From assembly GCF_954871325.1 (NCBI RefSeq), contig NC_088775.1:30295561-30359560 (forward strand): 64,000 nucleotides of DNA. Reading direction: 5' to 3'. The DNA comes from Gordionus sp. m RMFG-2023. Taxonomy: Eukaryota; Nematomorpha; Gordioida; Chordodea; Parachordodidae. Below, in pieces: positions 34,101 to 44,508 of the stretch. The position numbers and the translations under genes are program-made. Numbering within the stretch: position 1 is the first letter of the stretch; the number at the start of each line of letters is the position of its first letter. Below the pieces are notes generated by a model. The model saw only the letters and a program-made list of their open reading frames with translations. It was not told the origin of the DNA and ran no database searches.

Positions 34101-34305
34101 CTAAAGAAAAAAATAAATAATATAGATATATTAAAAACGTTAAACAATTAAAAAGAATTGCGGGAGAAATTAAAAAATTGCGGTAGGTTTTTGCGGGAGA
34201 TTTCCAATTGCGGTAGTTTTACGGGAGCGAGATGTCTGCGTGTAAACTAAAAAATTGCGGGAGTCTCCCGCTGATGGGGGGAGAGATGGCAACCCTGTCT
34301 ATGAC

Positions 34306-34640
34306 GCAGAAATAGGAAATGCGCTATAATGTGTTTTAAGGATCCTTATGATATTAGAGTCAATGCGGCATTAGGTTAAAATCTTCCATAGCGCATCATG
34401 GTTAACATTATCTGTTAATTGAGATTGATTTTTTATATGTATTTAAATTCGTTTAACTTAAATTGCTATTATTTGAACATTACCTATTAAATAAGTTAGC
34501 CTGTAACCTTGTTTGTGGCTTAAATTGTTTTTTTATAATACATATCTTATTTTATATTTAATTTTTTAGTTATTTTTAGTTAGTATATTTTATAAAAGCT
34601 AATTTAAAATAAAAAAATTTTTATTTAACGTTAATTTTTT
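34306..34640. other. A+T-rich, no gene seen
   Basis: Lies between the right end of hAT-1 copy B and the remains of the second LINE. It contains aatgcgctat (about 34318) and, inverted, atagcgcat near 34396. Nothing else was recognised. Confidence 0.5.
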
Positions 34641-35786
34641 CCATCATATTGCATTATCAAAAGCACGTTTAAAGTCGATAAAAATAAAGTAAAAAGGTAA
34701 TTTATATTTCTCACATTTCTGCAATATAATCTTTAAAGCTAATATTGGTTTGTTTACATTTCTACTTGGACGGTAAGCACAAATGTATTTAGACAAAAGG
34801 TTCGGTGTAGAGGAAAGAATGAGGCTTTTTAAAAGAACCATAAAAACTTTTGATGCAATAGACATGAGAGCAATGGCTCTATAATGCTTGAATTTAGATG
34901 GATTTGGGATTTTCGGGAAGTTGCAAAAGATAGTCATATTCCAAACCACTGGCATCATCCCAGTAAGCCATATCTTGTTAAACAAAGGCAGTAAGAACCA
35001 AGAGATCGCTAAGGGAGCTACTTTTAAATGCTTTTTAGTAATGTTATCCGTACCCGGAGGTTTATTATTCCTAAGCTTCTTAATAGCGGCGGAAATTTCA
35101 ACCAATGGAAAGTTCGCGTCCGATTGTCCAAAACTTTGGCCTAAAATGGGATTAAAGTAGGCTTCCTAGAATCAAAGACGCCCATATAGTGATCCAGCCA
35201 TAACGCCATCTGTTCATCGGGGTCAGTAATCAATTTATTATTATCCAGCCTTATAATTGGAAGTGTCTTGAACACTTTGGCTTTACAAAAGTAATTGAGT
35301 TTCTTGTAGGCGTCAAAAATTCGGTTCTCCCTCATATCCCTGTCTATCTCAAAAGCTTTTTTAGCAATAAAAATTATTCTATCCCTCCTTAGGAGTCTAT
35401 GAATTGAGGTCTATAAGTAACCATCGCGCTCTCATTATAGCTTGAGTTGAGCTATCTTACGAATGGTGTCATCGGATAAAGGAGAATTGCTGATGTTAGG
35501 GAGATGGTTGCAGGCACCAAACAGATTGTTTGTAAGACGTCCAACATTTCTCTAAGACTGAGACTCCGATGAGGATAGGATAGTTGCTCTATCACTTAAG
35601 ATTAGATCCAACTGTAGCTTGACTTCAGGACGTTTCAGGTGTGTTACGTTCCTTTTCCAGGAAAGGTATCTAGGCTGGGATTGGAGAGAAGGACGCCGAG
35701 AGCTACCCCATAAATTTCTCACGGTAATACTAGCTCTGATTAGGTTATGATCAGAAATATTAATATTTGGCATTCCTTTTACATCA

Positions 35787-37738
35787 GGGCCATTCCACGT
35801 CAAATCGATCACGATTCGGCCGACCCCTTTTAAAATTGTTAAAAATTTCTGGAATTATTTGGATAGTTAAGAAAATGAGAAAGCCATTTATTTTAGCTCG
35901 CTAGCACACCTGGTTCCCGAGATATAGGGGCTCAAATGTGCAAAAAAGAGCCACTTTGGAACCTGTAAAATATTTAAAATGCTTATATCTCAAAAACTGT
36001 GTATAGTAAAATAATATATAATATATCAAATTGTAAGTAAAATAAATTTCTAAAGAACTATCAAAAAAGCCAATTTGAGCCATTAACTTCCAGTTTACCT
36101 ATTTTGCTTTACCTGTGATTTTAAGCAAAAAAGGGAGTTTGTTTTCGAAATTTTTTTATTGCTTTTTATTTAGATACCTTTGCTAAATATATATACGATA
36201 TCAAAACCTTGGCGACGCTATCAACTCCAAAAATTGATGAAAAAAATAGATGCGCTTTATGAAATAGGGATTATGGTTAAAATTTTGCTGCTAACTTATC
36301 AATAACCGGATATTTTCACTTTTAATACTAAAAAATTTTGAATTTCTATTAAATATATAATTAAACTGAGGAGCAGAGTGGGCAAATGCCCATTAGACAC
36401 TTAATAATGTAACAAATTTCCAACAATAAATATCTTTCATATAATTTTTTTAATTTTTAAGGTATCTAGAATTTCATCGAATTTTTCATCATTTGATGAA
36501 GATAATGGTATAATTTTAGTCGTTAAAACTTTTTTTACTCTAGATATTTTTTTCTTCGAATATTTATTTTCACATAAGCGTTTTCTTTTAATGAGAGATT
36601 CCCAATTTGATTGTAGGGATATATTAATGTTATCAATAGCCTTTTGATTAATTATATGAGTGGGAGAATCAATATCTACATTGTCATTTGAAGAGGAATG
36701 TTAGCTAATTTTTGTCGGCATGAAGAGCATATTAACATATCTAAATCGAATGGTAAATTTTTTTGGGTTATCCAGGGAAGAATCTTTCATAGATTCTCGC
36801 GATATGTCTCTGTAGAATAAATGAGTTGCAACATTTTAATATTTGGTACGTCCATATGTGATATAGAATAAAATTTTAATTGATCTTCACCTAGAATATA
36901 TGATGTTGCACTCTCCAAATCCAGAATGTAAGCTGCAGACGGGTTGTAATATTTAAAATTAATCTGAACGGACAAGTTAAAAAATATTACGCAGAAAGAG
37001 AGATCGTCTTAAACAGTTTATTTTGTAAAATATAATCGATAATATGCCTAATAAAATATTCGTTCGAGCTAATAAGTCATTCGCTAGTAGCAAAGTAGAG
37101 ATCTAAAAAATGTAAAACATTTTAAGGATAGTGGGAGGGGGGGGGGAGACAGAACTGGAAAATTTTATCACATTTCTTATAAAAGTATCAAAATTTTCAT
37201 TTTCCTTATGAATAATATTTTTTAACCATTAGCGCCATCTACTTTTTTCTTTAATTTTTGGTAAAAATGTATATTTCGGAAAAGTCGATGGCGTCGCCAA
37301 GGTTTTGACATCGTATATATATTTATAAAAGGTGTCTAAATAAAAAGCAAAAAATAAATTTCGAAAACAAACTCCTTTTTTTGCTTAAAAATACTGGTGA
37401 AGCAGGATAGGTAAACTGAAAGTTAAAGACTCAATTGGCACCAATTTTTATTATTTTTTTGATAGCCCTTTAGAGATTTTATTTACCTACAATATGATAT
37501 ATTTTTTTACTATAAATAATTTTTGAGATATAAGCATTTAAAAAATTTTACAGATTCCAAAGTCGCTCTTTTTTGCACTTTTGAACCCCTAATCTCGGGA
37601 ACCAGATGTGCTAACGAGCTAAAATAAACGGCTTTCTCATTTATATACCTATCTAAATAATTCCAGAAAATTTTAACAATTTTAAAAGGGGTGGGCTGAA
37701 AAGGTGCCTTTTTTGATCGATTTGACATGGAATGGCCC
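35787..37738 (-). mobile_element. DNA transposon with about 450-bp inverted repeats and 4-bp target duplication
   Basis: The termini start gggccattccacgtcaaatc on the left and are matched in reverse by gatttgacatggaatggccc on the right. Similarity of the arms continues for about 450 bp each (35787-36232 and 37283-37738) with substitutions and indels. The 4-bp duplication is atca (35783-35786 and 37739-37742). Removing one copy restores the LINE's reading (WFI-DVKGM), which fixes the boundaries independently. A 4-bp duplication occurs in Sola and a few other superfamilies; the termini alone do not tell me which. A decayed coding piece lies inside. Confidence 0.85.
36787..36975 (-). pseudogene. 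Fragment of an unidentified transposon protein
   Basis: A 62-residue open stretch (FKYYNPSAAYILDLESATSY ... LKFYSISHMDVPNIKMLQLI) followed, after stops, by more protein-like sequence down to about 36400, including a CSSC pair. I do not recognise the family. Its position between the inverted repeats suggests it belonged to the transposon's own gene, now decayed. Confidence 0.45.
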
Positions 37739-38245
37739 ATCAATGAACCAGCTAGGAATGTTCGAGATGATAAAATTGATACGAGATTTGGTATTATTTC
37801 TTCTGAAGGTTAGAGTGTTATATTCGCTGTGGGAGAAGAAAGTATTCTCAACTTTAAGGTTCATACTTCCACCCATCTCCAAAACCTTCCTACTGTCATC
37901 ACTATTTAATTGAAAGAGAGCTGCATTTCCAATTACCCCGTTTCTAATAAAGGAGTCATTTTTTCCGATCCTAGTATTCAAGTCCCCAAGGATTATCAAA
38001 TTATGACTCTTAGGAAGAGAGTTAACAATATTTTCGAGGTCCTCAAGGAAAGGAAGCCTTTCCCTTCTGCTTGGCGGGCCATATTCATTTATTAGAATTG
38101 TTCATCTGAAACAGGTGTTCAGGTGTAACAGACCGCATCTCTCCGAAATGGGCACAAATTTATCCACGTATTTACATAAGCATTTGCTGATAAAGAAGGC
38201 AACCCCCGACAAATTATTCGAAGTGGTGCCACAACTATATATTAC

Positions 38246-38734
38246 TGTCATAATTGGGAGACTGATTTGTGAAATTTGATTTTTGGTAAAGTCAGTATGT
38301 ATTGCGTTTGATGAGTCATTTTTATTTTTATAATTTTATGTTTTAGTTAAATTGGTGAGTCATTGTTATTTTTATAATTTTATGTTTTAGTTTAATCGCG
38401 TTAACATTTTATTTTTAGATTTATAAAAGTGAATTAGTAAAGTCATTATGATGATGGGATTTAATTATTTATTTGTGATGATTATTGCTTCCCTATAAAA
38501 GGGAAGCGAAAATTATAAATAATCAATTCATTTTTTTTTTGAATTCATTTTTTTTTAAATTTATTTTTTTTATAACTATTTTTTATTTTTGTTTTCAATA
38601 ATTATTATTATTTTTTTTACAAATTAACGTCTTATATTTTATTTTTAAACTATACGAAATATTCTAATAAAGGAAGTATAAAACCGCCTATATATATATA
38701 TAATAAAGCAATACATTAATATACTTAAATAATA
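38246..38734. mobile_element. Solo-LTR-like insertion in the second LINE
   Basis: A 489-bp insertion flanked by a 5-bp duplication attac (38241-38245 and 38735-38739). Removing it restores the endonuclease reading NFVIYSCG across the junction. It starts TGTCATAATT and contains a TATA-like cctataaaa (about 38492) and aataaag (about 38702), as LTRs do, but does not end in CA. A 52-bp tandem duplication (phrase ataattttatgttttagt) lies near 38328-38400. Probably a solo LTR fossil, unrelated to the two LTR families above. Confidence 0.55.
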
Positions 38735-39139
38735 ATTACAAAGTTACTAAAAGTAGCCATATTATTATCTTTAGAGTAGGTCTCCTGTATCGCAATCACA
38801 TCCATTTTTTCATCGGCCATGAGTCTAAGAAAAATCGTTAACTTACTCATTAAACCATCAATATTAAGCGAGGACATGAGAAAATTCCCTTTCAAACCAT
38901 TCAGGCGCTCCATATCTCTGTGCACACTTGGAATCCGAGTTGACATAGACATTATAATAGAAAAAAATTTAATTGAAAGGAAATAAAATTCAGCTTGCGT
39001 ATAAAAAAATAAAAAGTAAAAACTTTACAAGATTCTATTGCTTGATATAAATTTATAAATATAAATAAATGTACCAATTTCATTCATTAATTTTAGATTT
39101 TATTCGTAAAAGTTGAGGTTCGGTCATAAATTATCAATA

Positions 39140-41840
39140 CGTATTGATTTTAGATGATATTGATTTTACAATATTACACCGGATCAATGGGAGGGCCTGC
39201 TCTATCGGGGGCACTCCCTCCACATTGATATCGTGCAGCGTGTTGTCTGCCTGCTCGATGATCATACATGTCCTACTAGATTCGTCCGCTAAATTATCCT
39301 CTGAGGCTATCCACGTAAGATTTCTAGCTAGATGGACTAGGTTAAGGATCCAATCAAGAGCATGATCCTAGTTACCAGGGGCTCACAGGCCGGAGACCTA
39401 GAACCACCCTTCTTAACGATAGTGTACCCTATTTGGCTATCCGTGACCAAGGGTGGTCCCGATTTATATTTACTGAGTCCATAGTTGCATCCAATCCATA
39501 TCGCTGGCAATTCCTTTTGGTTTATATGAGAGGTCGAAAAGTCAAGGATTTCTAAGGCATGTTTGGCCTCGTCGAAGGTAAAGGAGTATCTTCCTTCAAT
39601 TCCTTCCGCGATTCCCAATTACGTTGACGATGCGTCCACGTGTATAATCGCGTTTACTAGGAAAACAAAAAAAGGTTTCATCAACGCCGATATTGCGGCT
39701 ACCGCTTAGAATACGTTTTTATGTAATCGATAGGCGGTGATTTAATAAGTGTAATATGATTTAATATGCCGAGTACCTCGAGGGCTATGCCTCACTCAAA
39801 TGACATTGCTTGCAGCGTATGTTTGTACAAGATCAGCTGACAGAATCTTAACCTGGTTTTGTTTTCCCTATGTATTGAGGCCATCTTTGTCTCCATGGTA
39901 TCATATTGCCCCGTGGGGATGGTTTCGGATTTGGTTTGATTGATAGTGAGTCTCCAAGCCGCGACAATATCCAAGAAGGCTATCGTGTCTTGGAAAACGA
40001 CTTGGTCACTCCCATGGAAGATAACGTCGTCAAACAGAATAGTTGGCCCTTTTGATTAACTTAGCAAACAAGTCCAGGACAATATTTTGAAGAGCATAGG
40101 GCGAAAACCTCGCCCTCATCAGCAGAGTTTTAAAACGATACCTCGCGGTCCTGTCGCAAATCCAAAAAATATCCTCTTGCTTTGCGCTAAAGGGAAAGAG
40201 TAGAAGGCTGACTTAAATCGATATTGGTCGCTTTTTTTGCTCCTGCGAGAAAAGGAACGATCATGGGAATAATCTTTAGTCTGAACGGGTACTCAATAAA
40301 ATTCCTTTATACGTTCGAAAAAAGGTATATTACCCTTGGCATCCTGCTTCGGAAGCAGAAGGTAGTATTCATCTGTTCAATTACTCCCCCCTCGACTGCC
40401 AGACGATTGGCATATTTGGTGGCTAGTCGAATGAACCTATTTTTGAAATACCCCCCCCCCCCCGTGATCACTTATAGCTTGGTTGTCAAACTAGGGGCAG
40501 AAACTCCTTAGCACTACTCTCTTGGTAAACGCTGACTGCATCGGGTGAGGTCTGAGTTTAGATTGGGATAGGCCCAATCTGGCTTAAAGGTTCACTTCTA
40601 CTCCGTCCGTAGTATCGATCCCCATTAGCCTGAGCAATCCATGAAACCATCCGATCGTGGCGGCGCTGTCTACCATCGACTCAGACGGTTGCAAATAAGT
40701 AGCACTGTATGGAGAGTTCCTGCTCGAGAATATATTGGCCATGATGATTTCCTCCCCATTATGATCAAATTACTCCGTGATTTGGAGGTCCGCTATGGAA
40801 TCCCCGCTCAGGCTATTTTCATCACTGGCAGGCTCTGCTTCGTCAGGCGCCTTCCCTGGCCAGAACTTCTGGAGCGTCACATCTCTGAATAATTGACAAA
40901 TTTGATCTCGTCTAGCTGAGATGCAAGTCTCCACCCAAGGTGCCAAGCCTTCCGCGATCTCGAACTCCAACGCCGATGGTGGTAACGTTTGGATGAACTC
41001 ACTAATTGTTGGCAGGTTTCATTCCCCGTCTAAGGAAACCGCCCTTGGAAAAGTGGCAGGTGCTGCAGATTGTTTGGCAGGGGGGCTTATTTTGTCCAGC
41101 TGCTGACCCAGTCTTTTGCCCCGCTCCGAAAACTGGGTTGGCCCGAAAAGGCATTTCCAACATCATTGGGGGCGGTCCTCCAAAAAATTTGTACATGTTG
41201 TGTTGGGCTTCCCATTTAATCTGACCCCAGCCCCAGGTCAGCGACTTCGGTATGTTTGAGCTTTCGTCGCTACATCTCTAAGATATTCGTTGGACGAATC
41301 TCTCTTCATTTCTTTTACCGCTACTTTGACGGAAGGAAATTCGTAGATGTCTTGGCATTTGAGCTGGAACTCCGGCCCCTTTTCCGCGAGGCATATGGCG
41401 TTCGAGAAGTGCTTCGCAACTCTAATCAGCTTATCTTTTTATGTTTCCGCCATTATGTTCAATCCCCTCAGTTTTTCCTCGGTTTCGAAGACTCCACTAT
41501 TAAATCCACCATCGGGGGTTGTTGAGGGACTGTAATGAATTTACTTGTTGAAGGCAGGGATGATTTTTCCACAATTAGGCTCTGTGTGGAGAATTAGAGC
41601 CCCGTTGAGTAGCCAAGATGATCTTAGTCAATTGATTATTTAAGGTGGTCTCCATCTTAGTGTTGAGGTTAGGAATTTTTTCATAAGGCAGAGATAAAAT
41701 AAAATCTTGGGCCGTGAGTATGCTTGGTGGTCCCATATAAATATGGAAATTTAAAAAATGTGTTCCATGCAATACCTGTGCCTCCATGCCCCCTAAGATG
41801 ATGGGCAATGTGTAGCCAAATCAACCGTGGAATCGTAATC
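39140..41840 (-). mobile_element. DIRS-like retroelement fossil (gag-like, RT, RNase H parts)
   Basis: A GC-richer block. On the minus strand, from the right: a poorly conserved gag-like region (about 40700-41810); an RT region (about 39790-40170) in which a FDD-type catalytic motif is followed by a conserved LTINQTKSE stretch; and an RNase H region (about 39230-39640) with HINQKELPAIW, then VTDSQIGYTIVKKGG, RSP and a final NLADESSR. That RNase H pattern is typical of DIRS/Ngaro-type tyrosine-recombinase elements. No recombinase is seen downstream. Heavily broken (well over ten breaks) and old. The assignment rests on motif recognition only. Confidence 0.55.
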
Positions 41841-42975
41841 AGAGTGATTTTTTTATTTAAATAAAGTATATTTTGGATTCATATTTAAGCAAATTGAATA
41901 TGAAGAAATACTTAGGTTGACGACTAAAATTGCCATTAAAATATTATGGGCCAAATTGAAATTCTAAAAATCACTGTGTCTAATAGGGGTCCAACATTTA
42001 TAAGTAAATATTTTAGACATTTTTGTAATTCCTTGCAACTAGAACATGTGTTATTGCTATTACATTCTTAGCTCTAATGGCTAAGCTGAGAGAATGGTAG
42101 CCGTTGTAAAAAATTGAATCAGGAAAGCCATTTATACTATAGTAATTCCAGGAACCGTGAAGATTTGATGCCTACATAATTATTTTCAGGTCGAAGGACC
42201 AAAGTGCCCTTGGTCTTTTTAAAACCAAAAGCCAGTGATTATACCACCAGGTGTAAAAGAAAAGATAAAATATTCAGTGGGACAAAAAAATATGGTCCCG
42301 TTTATTCGATAATAGTAAAAAATGGGACAAAGGTAGTATACTATAAAATATGGGCGAGAAATTGAATTGCATAGTGTTTGAACGGAACCAGTGGAATCCA
42401 TTACAACGATCACATTAAGAGATATGAATATGTGAAAGCAATATTAAAATAAAAACCAATGTATAAGGCTTGAACTTGGTATCCTTAAAATGAAACGCGT
42501 ATAATATCTAGGGTGATACGAGATGCAAGATTAAAAAATTATATTGTAATTTTCTGTGGTGAAATTGAGAATTTGGCATTTAAAAAATGTGTGGGTAAAT
42601 ATATATATAAATATCGTATTCCCCTTAATATATCTTCTCTTATTTTTGCAACCAAAAAAATTAGGCAATTTTAGTAAGAAAATTTACGTATAAATGTGTA
42701 ATTTCGGTGTTAGAAGTTATGAGTGAATAAACAATTTTGTATATATCTGATTTGTACATTATTGAAAATTGTGATATGTGCAATTTGTTTATTATTCTTT
42801 TCTAGTTCTTGCCGTTATAGAAAAGAAGGGTTTTATTAAATTAAGTGTAATTAATTTTTTTGTGTTTAAGGATAAAATTATGTTTTATTTGCCATATTCT
42901 GAGCGTACATAATAGTCTAAGAAAGTAAATATGAATAAATAATTATATATGTTTATACCTGTATTTATTGCTTAA
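41841..42975. other. A+T-rich, no gene seen
   Basis: No repeat partner elsewhere in the window and no convincing reading frame. The minus-strand frame at 42219-42413 has no recognisable feature. Confidence 0.5.
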
Positions 42976-42979
42976 GGGT

Positions 42980-43400
42980 GCGGTACAATTCATTTACTTT
43001 TTTAAGCGGTTACTTATAAACATTACAAAAAATAGCCTAAAATATCATTTAAAATTTCTTAAAAGAAATATTTTTGAAAATGGTCACTTACTTTATCAAG
43101 CGGTCACTTTAGGAGTTATTATTATAAAAAAAAGCCAAAAATATAATTTTAAAACAAAAAATATTGATCTAAATGGTCATTTTCTTTTTTAAGAGGTTAC
43201 TTATAAACATTACAAAAAACAGGGTAAAATATAATTTACAATCTTAAATATTTTTCAAAATAGTCACTTACCTTTTAATGCGTTCACGTTATTCTTTATT
43301 TACAAAAAACAACCTAAAATAGAATTTAAAAAATTTTCAAGGAAATTAATAAAAACCTTTTCAAAGTGGTTACTCATTATTAAACAGTCACTTAAGCAGA
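42980..43400. repeat. Degenerate tandem repeat, about 90-100 bp, five copies
   Basis: Units carry ggtcacttactttttaagcg and ataaacattacaaaaaa, near 42985, 43082, 43172, 43260 and 43364. Nearby (43470-43600) the related phrases gtggtcactt and several ttagtcg-type words recur. The open frame at 42968-43192 is a product of the repeat. Between 43600 and 43820 nothing else was seen. Confidence 0.7.
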
Positions 43401-43822
43401 TATCACTATAACTGAAAGAATAAGTTAAAGAATAACTCAAGAATTTTTTGATAAAAATAAAAAAAAATCTTTTCATGTGGTCACTTTATTAAGTGGTCAC
43501 TAAATAGGTCGACTTAGTCGGTTATATAGGCCAAATTAGCCGACAAAATTAGTCATTTTAGACGATTAAATTAGTCGTTTTAGTAGACTAAGTTACCTTT
43601 AGTCATCAGTAAGCTGGGCGCTATATTTGTAATCAAAATTTTAGAAGATTCACAATACAAGCACCTAAAAAATCAAAAATACAAAGAAATTGGGCTCTTA
43701 ACACCTTTAATGATAGGCGTTCTAGGTAATTAAAAAATTTATTAACTAACTATATACTATATTAAATAGTTAATGCTGACAAGATTTGCGGATTACCTTT
43801 TTATAAAGGTACAGATGTATCA

Positions 43823-43997
43823 GGGGCGTCGCTAGTCCTTACAATCTCATGGGGCTAAAATAACTATATGATGGTTAGAGTTTCCACTTAAATGACATGA
43901 TGGAAGCTAGATAAGTAATTGAGAAAATTATTGTGAGATATTAAATTTCCATAAGATTATCTTCCATTTTTAATGATATATAAACGATTACACAGTT
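43823..43997 (+). other. Terminus-like fragment (caggggcgtcgctag)
   Basis: Begins caggggcgtcgctagtcctt, a hAT-like terminus whose reverse form (ctagcgacgccc) occurs near 6023 immediately before R2, as here. It is a scrap without coding sequence. Confidence 0.4.
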
Positions 43998-44490
43998 GAC
44001 CATTATTGCTTATCTAAAATATGCAATCATATGCTTCAGCAGCTATAGTAATAACCTTAACTTACATAGCCACACAAATAAAAGATGCTGGTTAATTTAC
44101 AGTCATAGCTATGACACTCACTATGTTAACTCATATCAGAATTTATTATGTTAGATAAATTGAAAACTAAAACACTAAAAATCTTTAGAAGAAATTATGC
44201 AAATATATTGAAGCCTTAAGTTATTTACACAACAATTATGCCATGTTATAAATGAAACATTTTGTAACTATAAAATAAAAACCAGAGTGATATGATAAAA
44301 ATAATTAAGATTTTATATATTATTGTAGCACCACCTCTAGTTGGTATATTATTATAATTTAAAATAATAGTAGTTTGTAATAATATAAAAAATATACTCG
44401 TATTAAAAATTTAACTCAAAACAGTTTTTCAGATAAAAAATAGCTTTTCTAAAAACACGCAAAAAAAGAGAAGAAAAGATAGCTAATTTA
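43998..44490 (+). repeat. Dispersed repeat R2, most complete copy
   Basis: Full-length relative to 5345-5760 (inverted) and 6037-6160 (left part). It contains the empty hAT-1 target tcatagctatgacac near 44112. The 41-bp satellite begins directly after it. Noncoding. Confidence 0.75.
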
Positions 44491-44508
44491 TGGTCATGAC
44501 TAAACTGC

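Larger units (their letters stand above)
30978..34116 (+). mobile_element. RTE-type LINE, full-length size, with tRNA-like 5' head
   Basis: At 3,139 bp it has the usual length of an RTE element. An 8-bp direct repeat ataatata flanks it (30970-30977 and 34117-34124). Copy C shows the same Helitron site without the LINE (ttataatatagata in reverse, near 1507-1520). The 5' end is a tRNA-like A box/B box unit, then about 270 bp of leader, then endonuclease and reverse transcriptase. The 3' end is a short aaaaaaataa tail, as in RTE elements. The coding region is interrupted by two frame changes and a few stops (see next entries), so the copy is inactive, though it inserted as a complete unit. Confidence 0.9.
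19052..34126 (-). mobile_element. Helitron-like copy D (reverse), interrupted by Gypsy and a LINE
   Basis: The reverse complement of copy C. Its 3' end (gtagaaagccc, 19052) lies next to hAT-1 copy B sequence. Its 5' end reads ttataatataga across the LINE insertion and stops at 34126. Compared with hAT-1 copy A, the insertion falls between an A and a T, without an obvious duplication, as expected for a Helitron. A few bases next to the 3' end differ from expectation. Without the Gypsy and LINE insertions it is about 3.1 kb. The stretch 19500-20690 matches copy C; 20715-21797 is unlike copy C and contains several partial, rearranged copies of the family's 3' end. No protein was recognised; 19767-19991 is open but unconvincing. 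Confidence 0.6.
15086..34297. mobile_element. hAT-1 element, copy B, enlarged to 19.2 kb by nested insertions
   Basis: The left terminus CAGGGTTGCCA starts at 15086 and the right terminus TGGCAACCCTG ends at 34297. The 8-bp duplication tctatgac flanks both (15078-15085 and 34298-34305). This shows that two ends 19 kb apart belong to one insertion. Own sequence is 15086-19051 plus 34127-34297; the interior is Helitron-like copy D with its own insertions. At the junction, copy B stops after attgtttact and resumes at tattaaaaacg, where copy A is continuous. It has the same tail-to-tail transposase arms as copy A and about five ttgcggkag motifs in the right 170 bp. Confidence 0.93.
34641..38952 (-). 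mobile_element. Second LINE (minus strand), 3'-truncated, with two insertions
   Basis: Endonuclease pieces: MSSLNIDGLMSKL and VIAIQETYS (38725-38890), a GVAFFIS region (about 38180), IILGDLNTRIG (about 37960) and, beyond an insertion, NISDHNLI (about 35745). RT pieces: a linker at 35141-35335, then 34644-35105 with IKKLRNNKPPGTDNI, AYRPSRNVNKP and FIFIDFKRAFDN (motif A). The match ends just after motif A, so the palm with the xxDD motif and the 3' end are gone. Insertions interrupt it at 35787-37738 and 38246-38734. A frame change lies between the EN and RT parts. I do not assign a clade; it is clearly different from the RTE element next door. Confidence 0.8.

Noticed and set aside
40641-41535. 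Plus-strand frames in the GC-richer block
   Set aside because: The RT and RNase H signals of this block are on the minus strand; these frames are antisense shadows.
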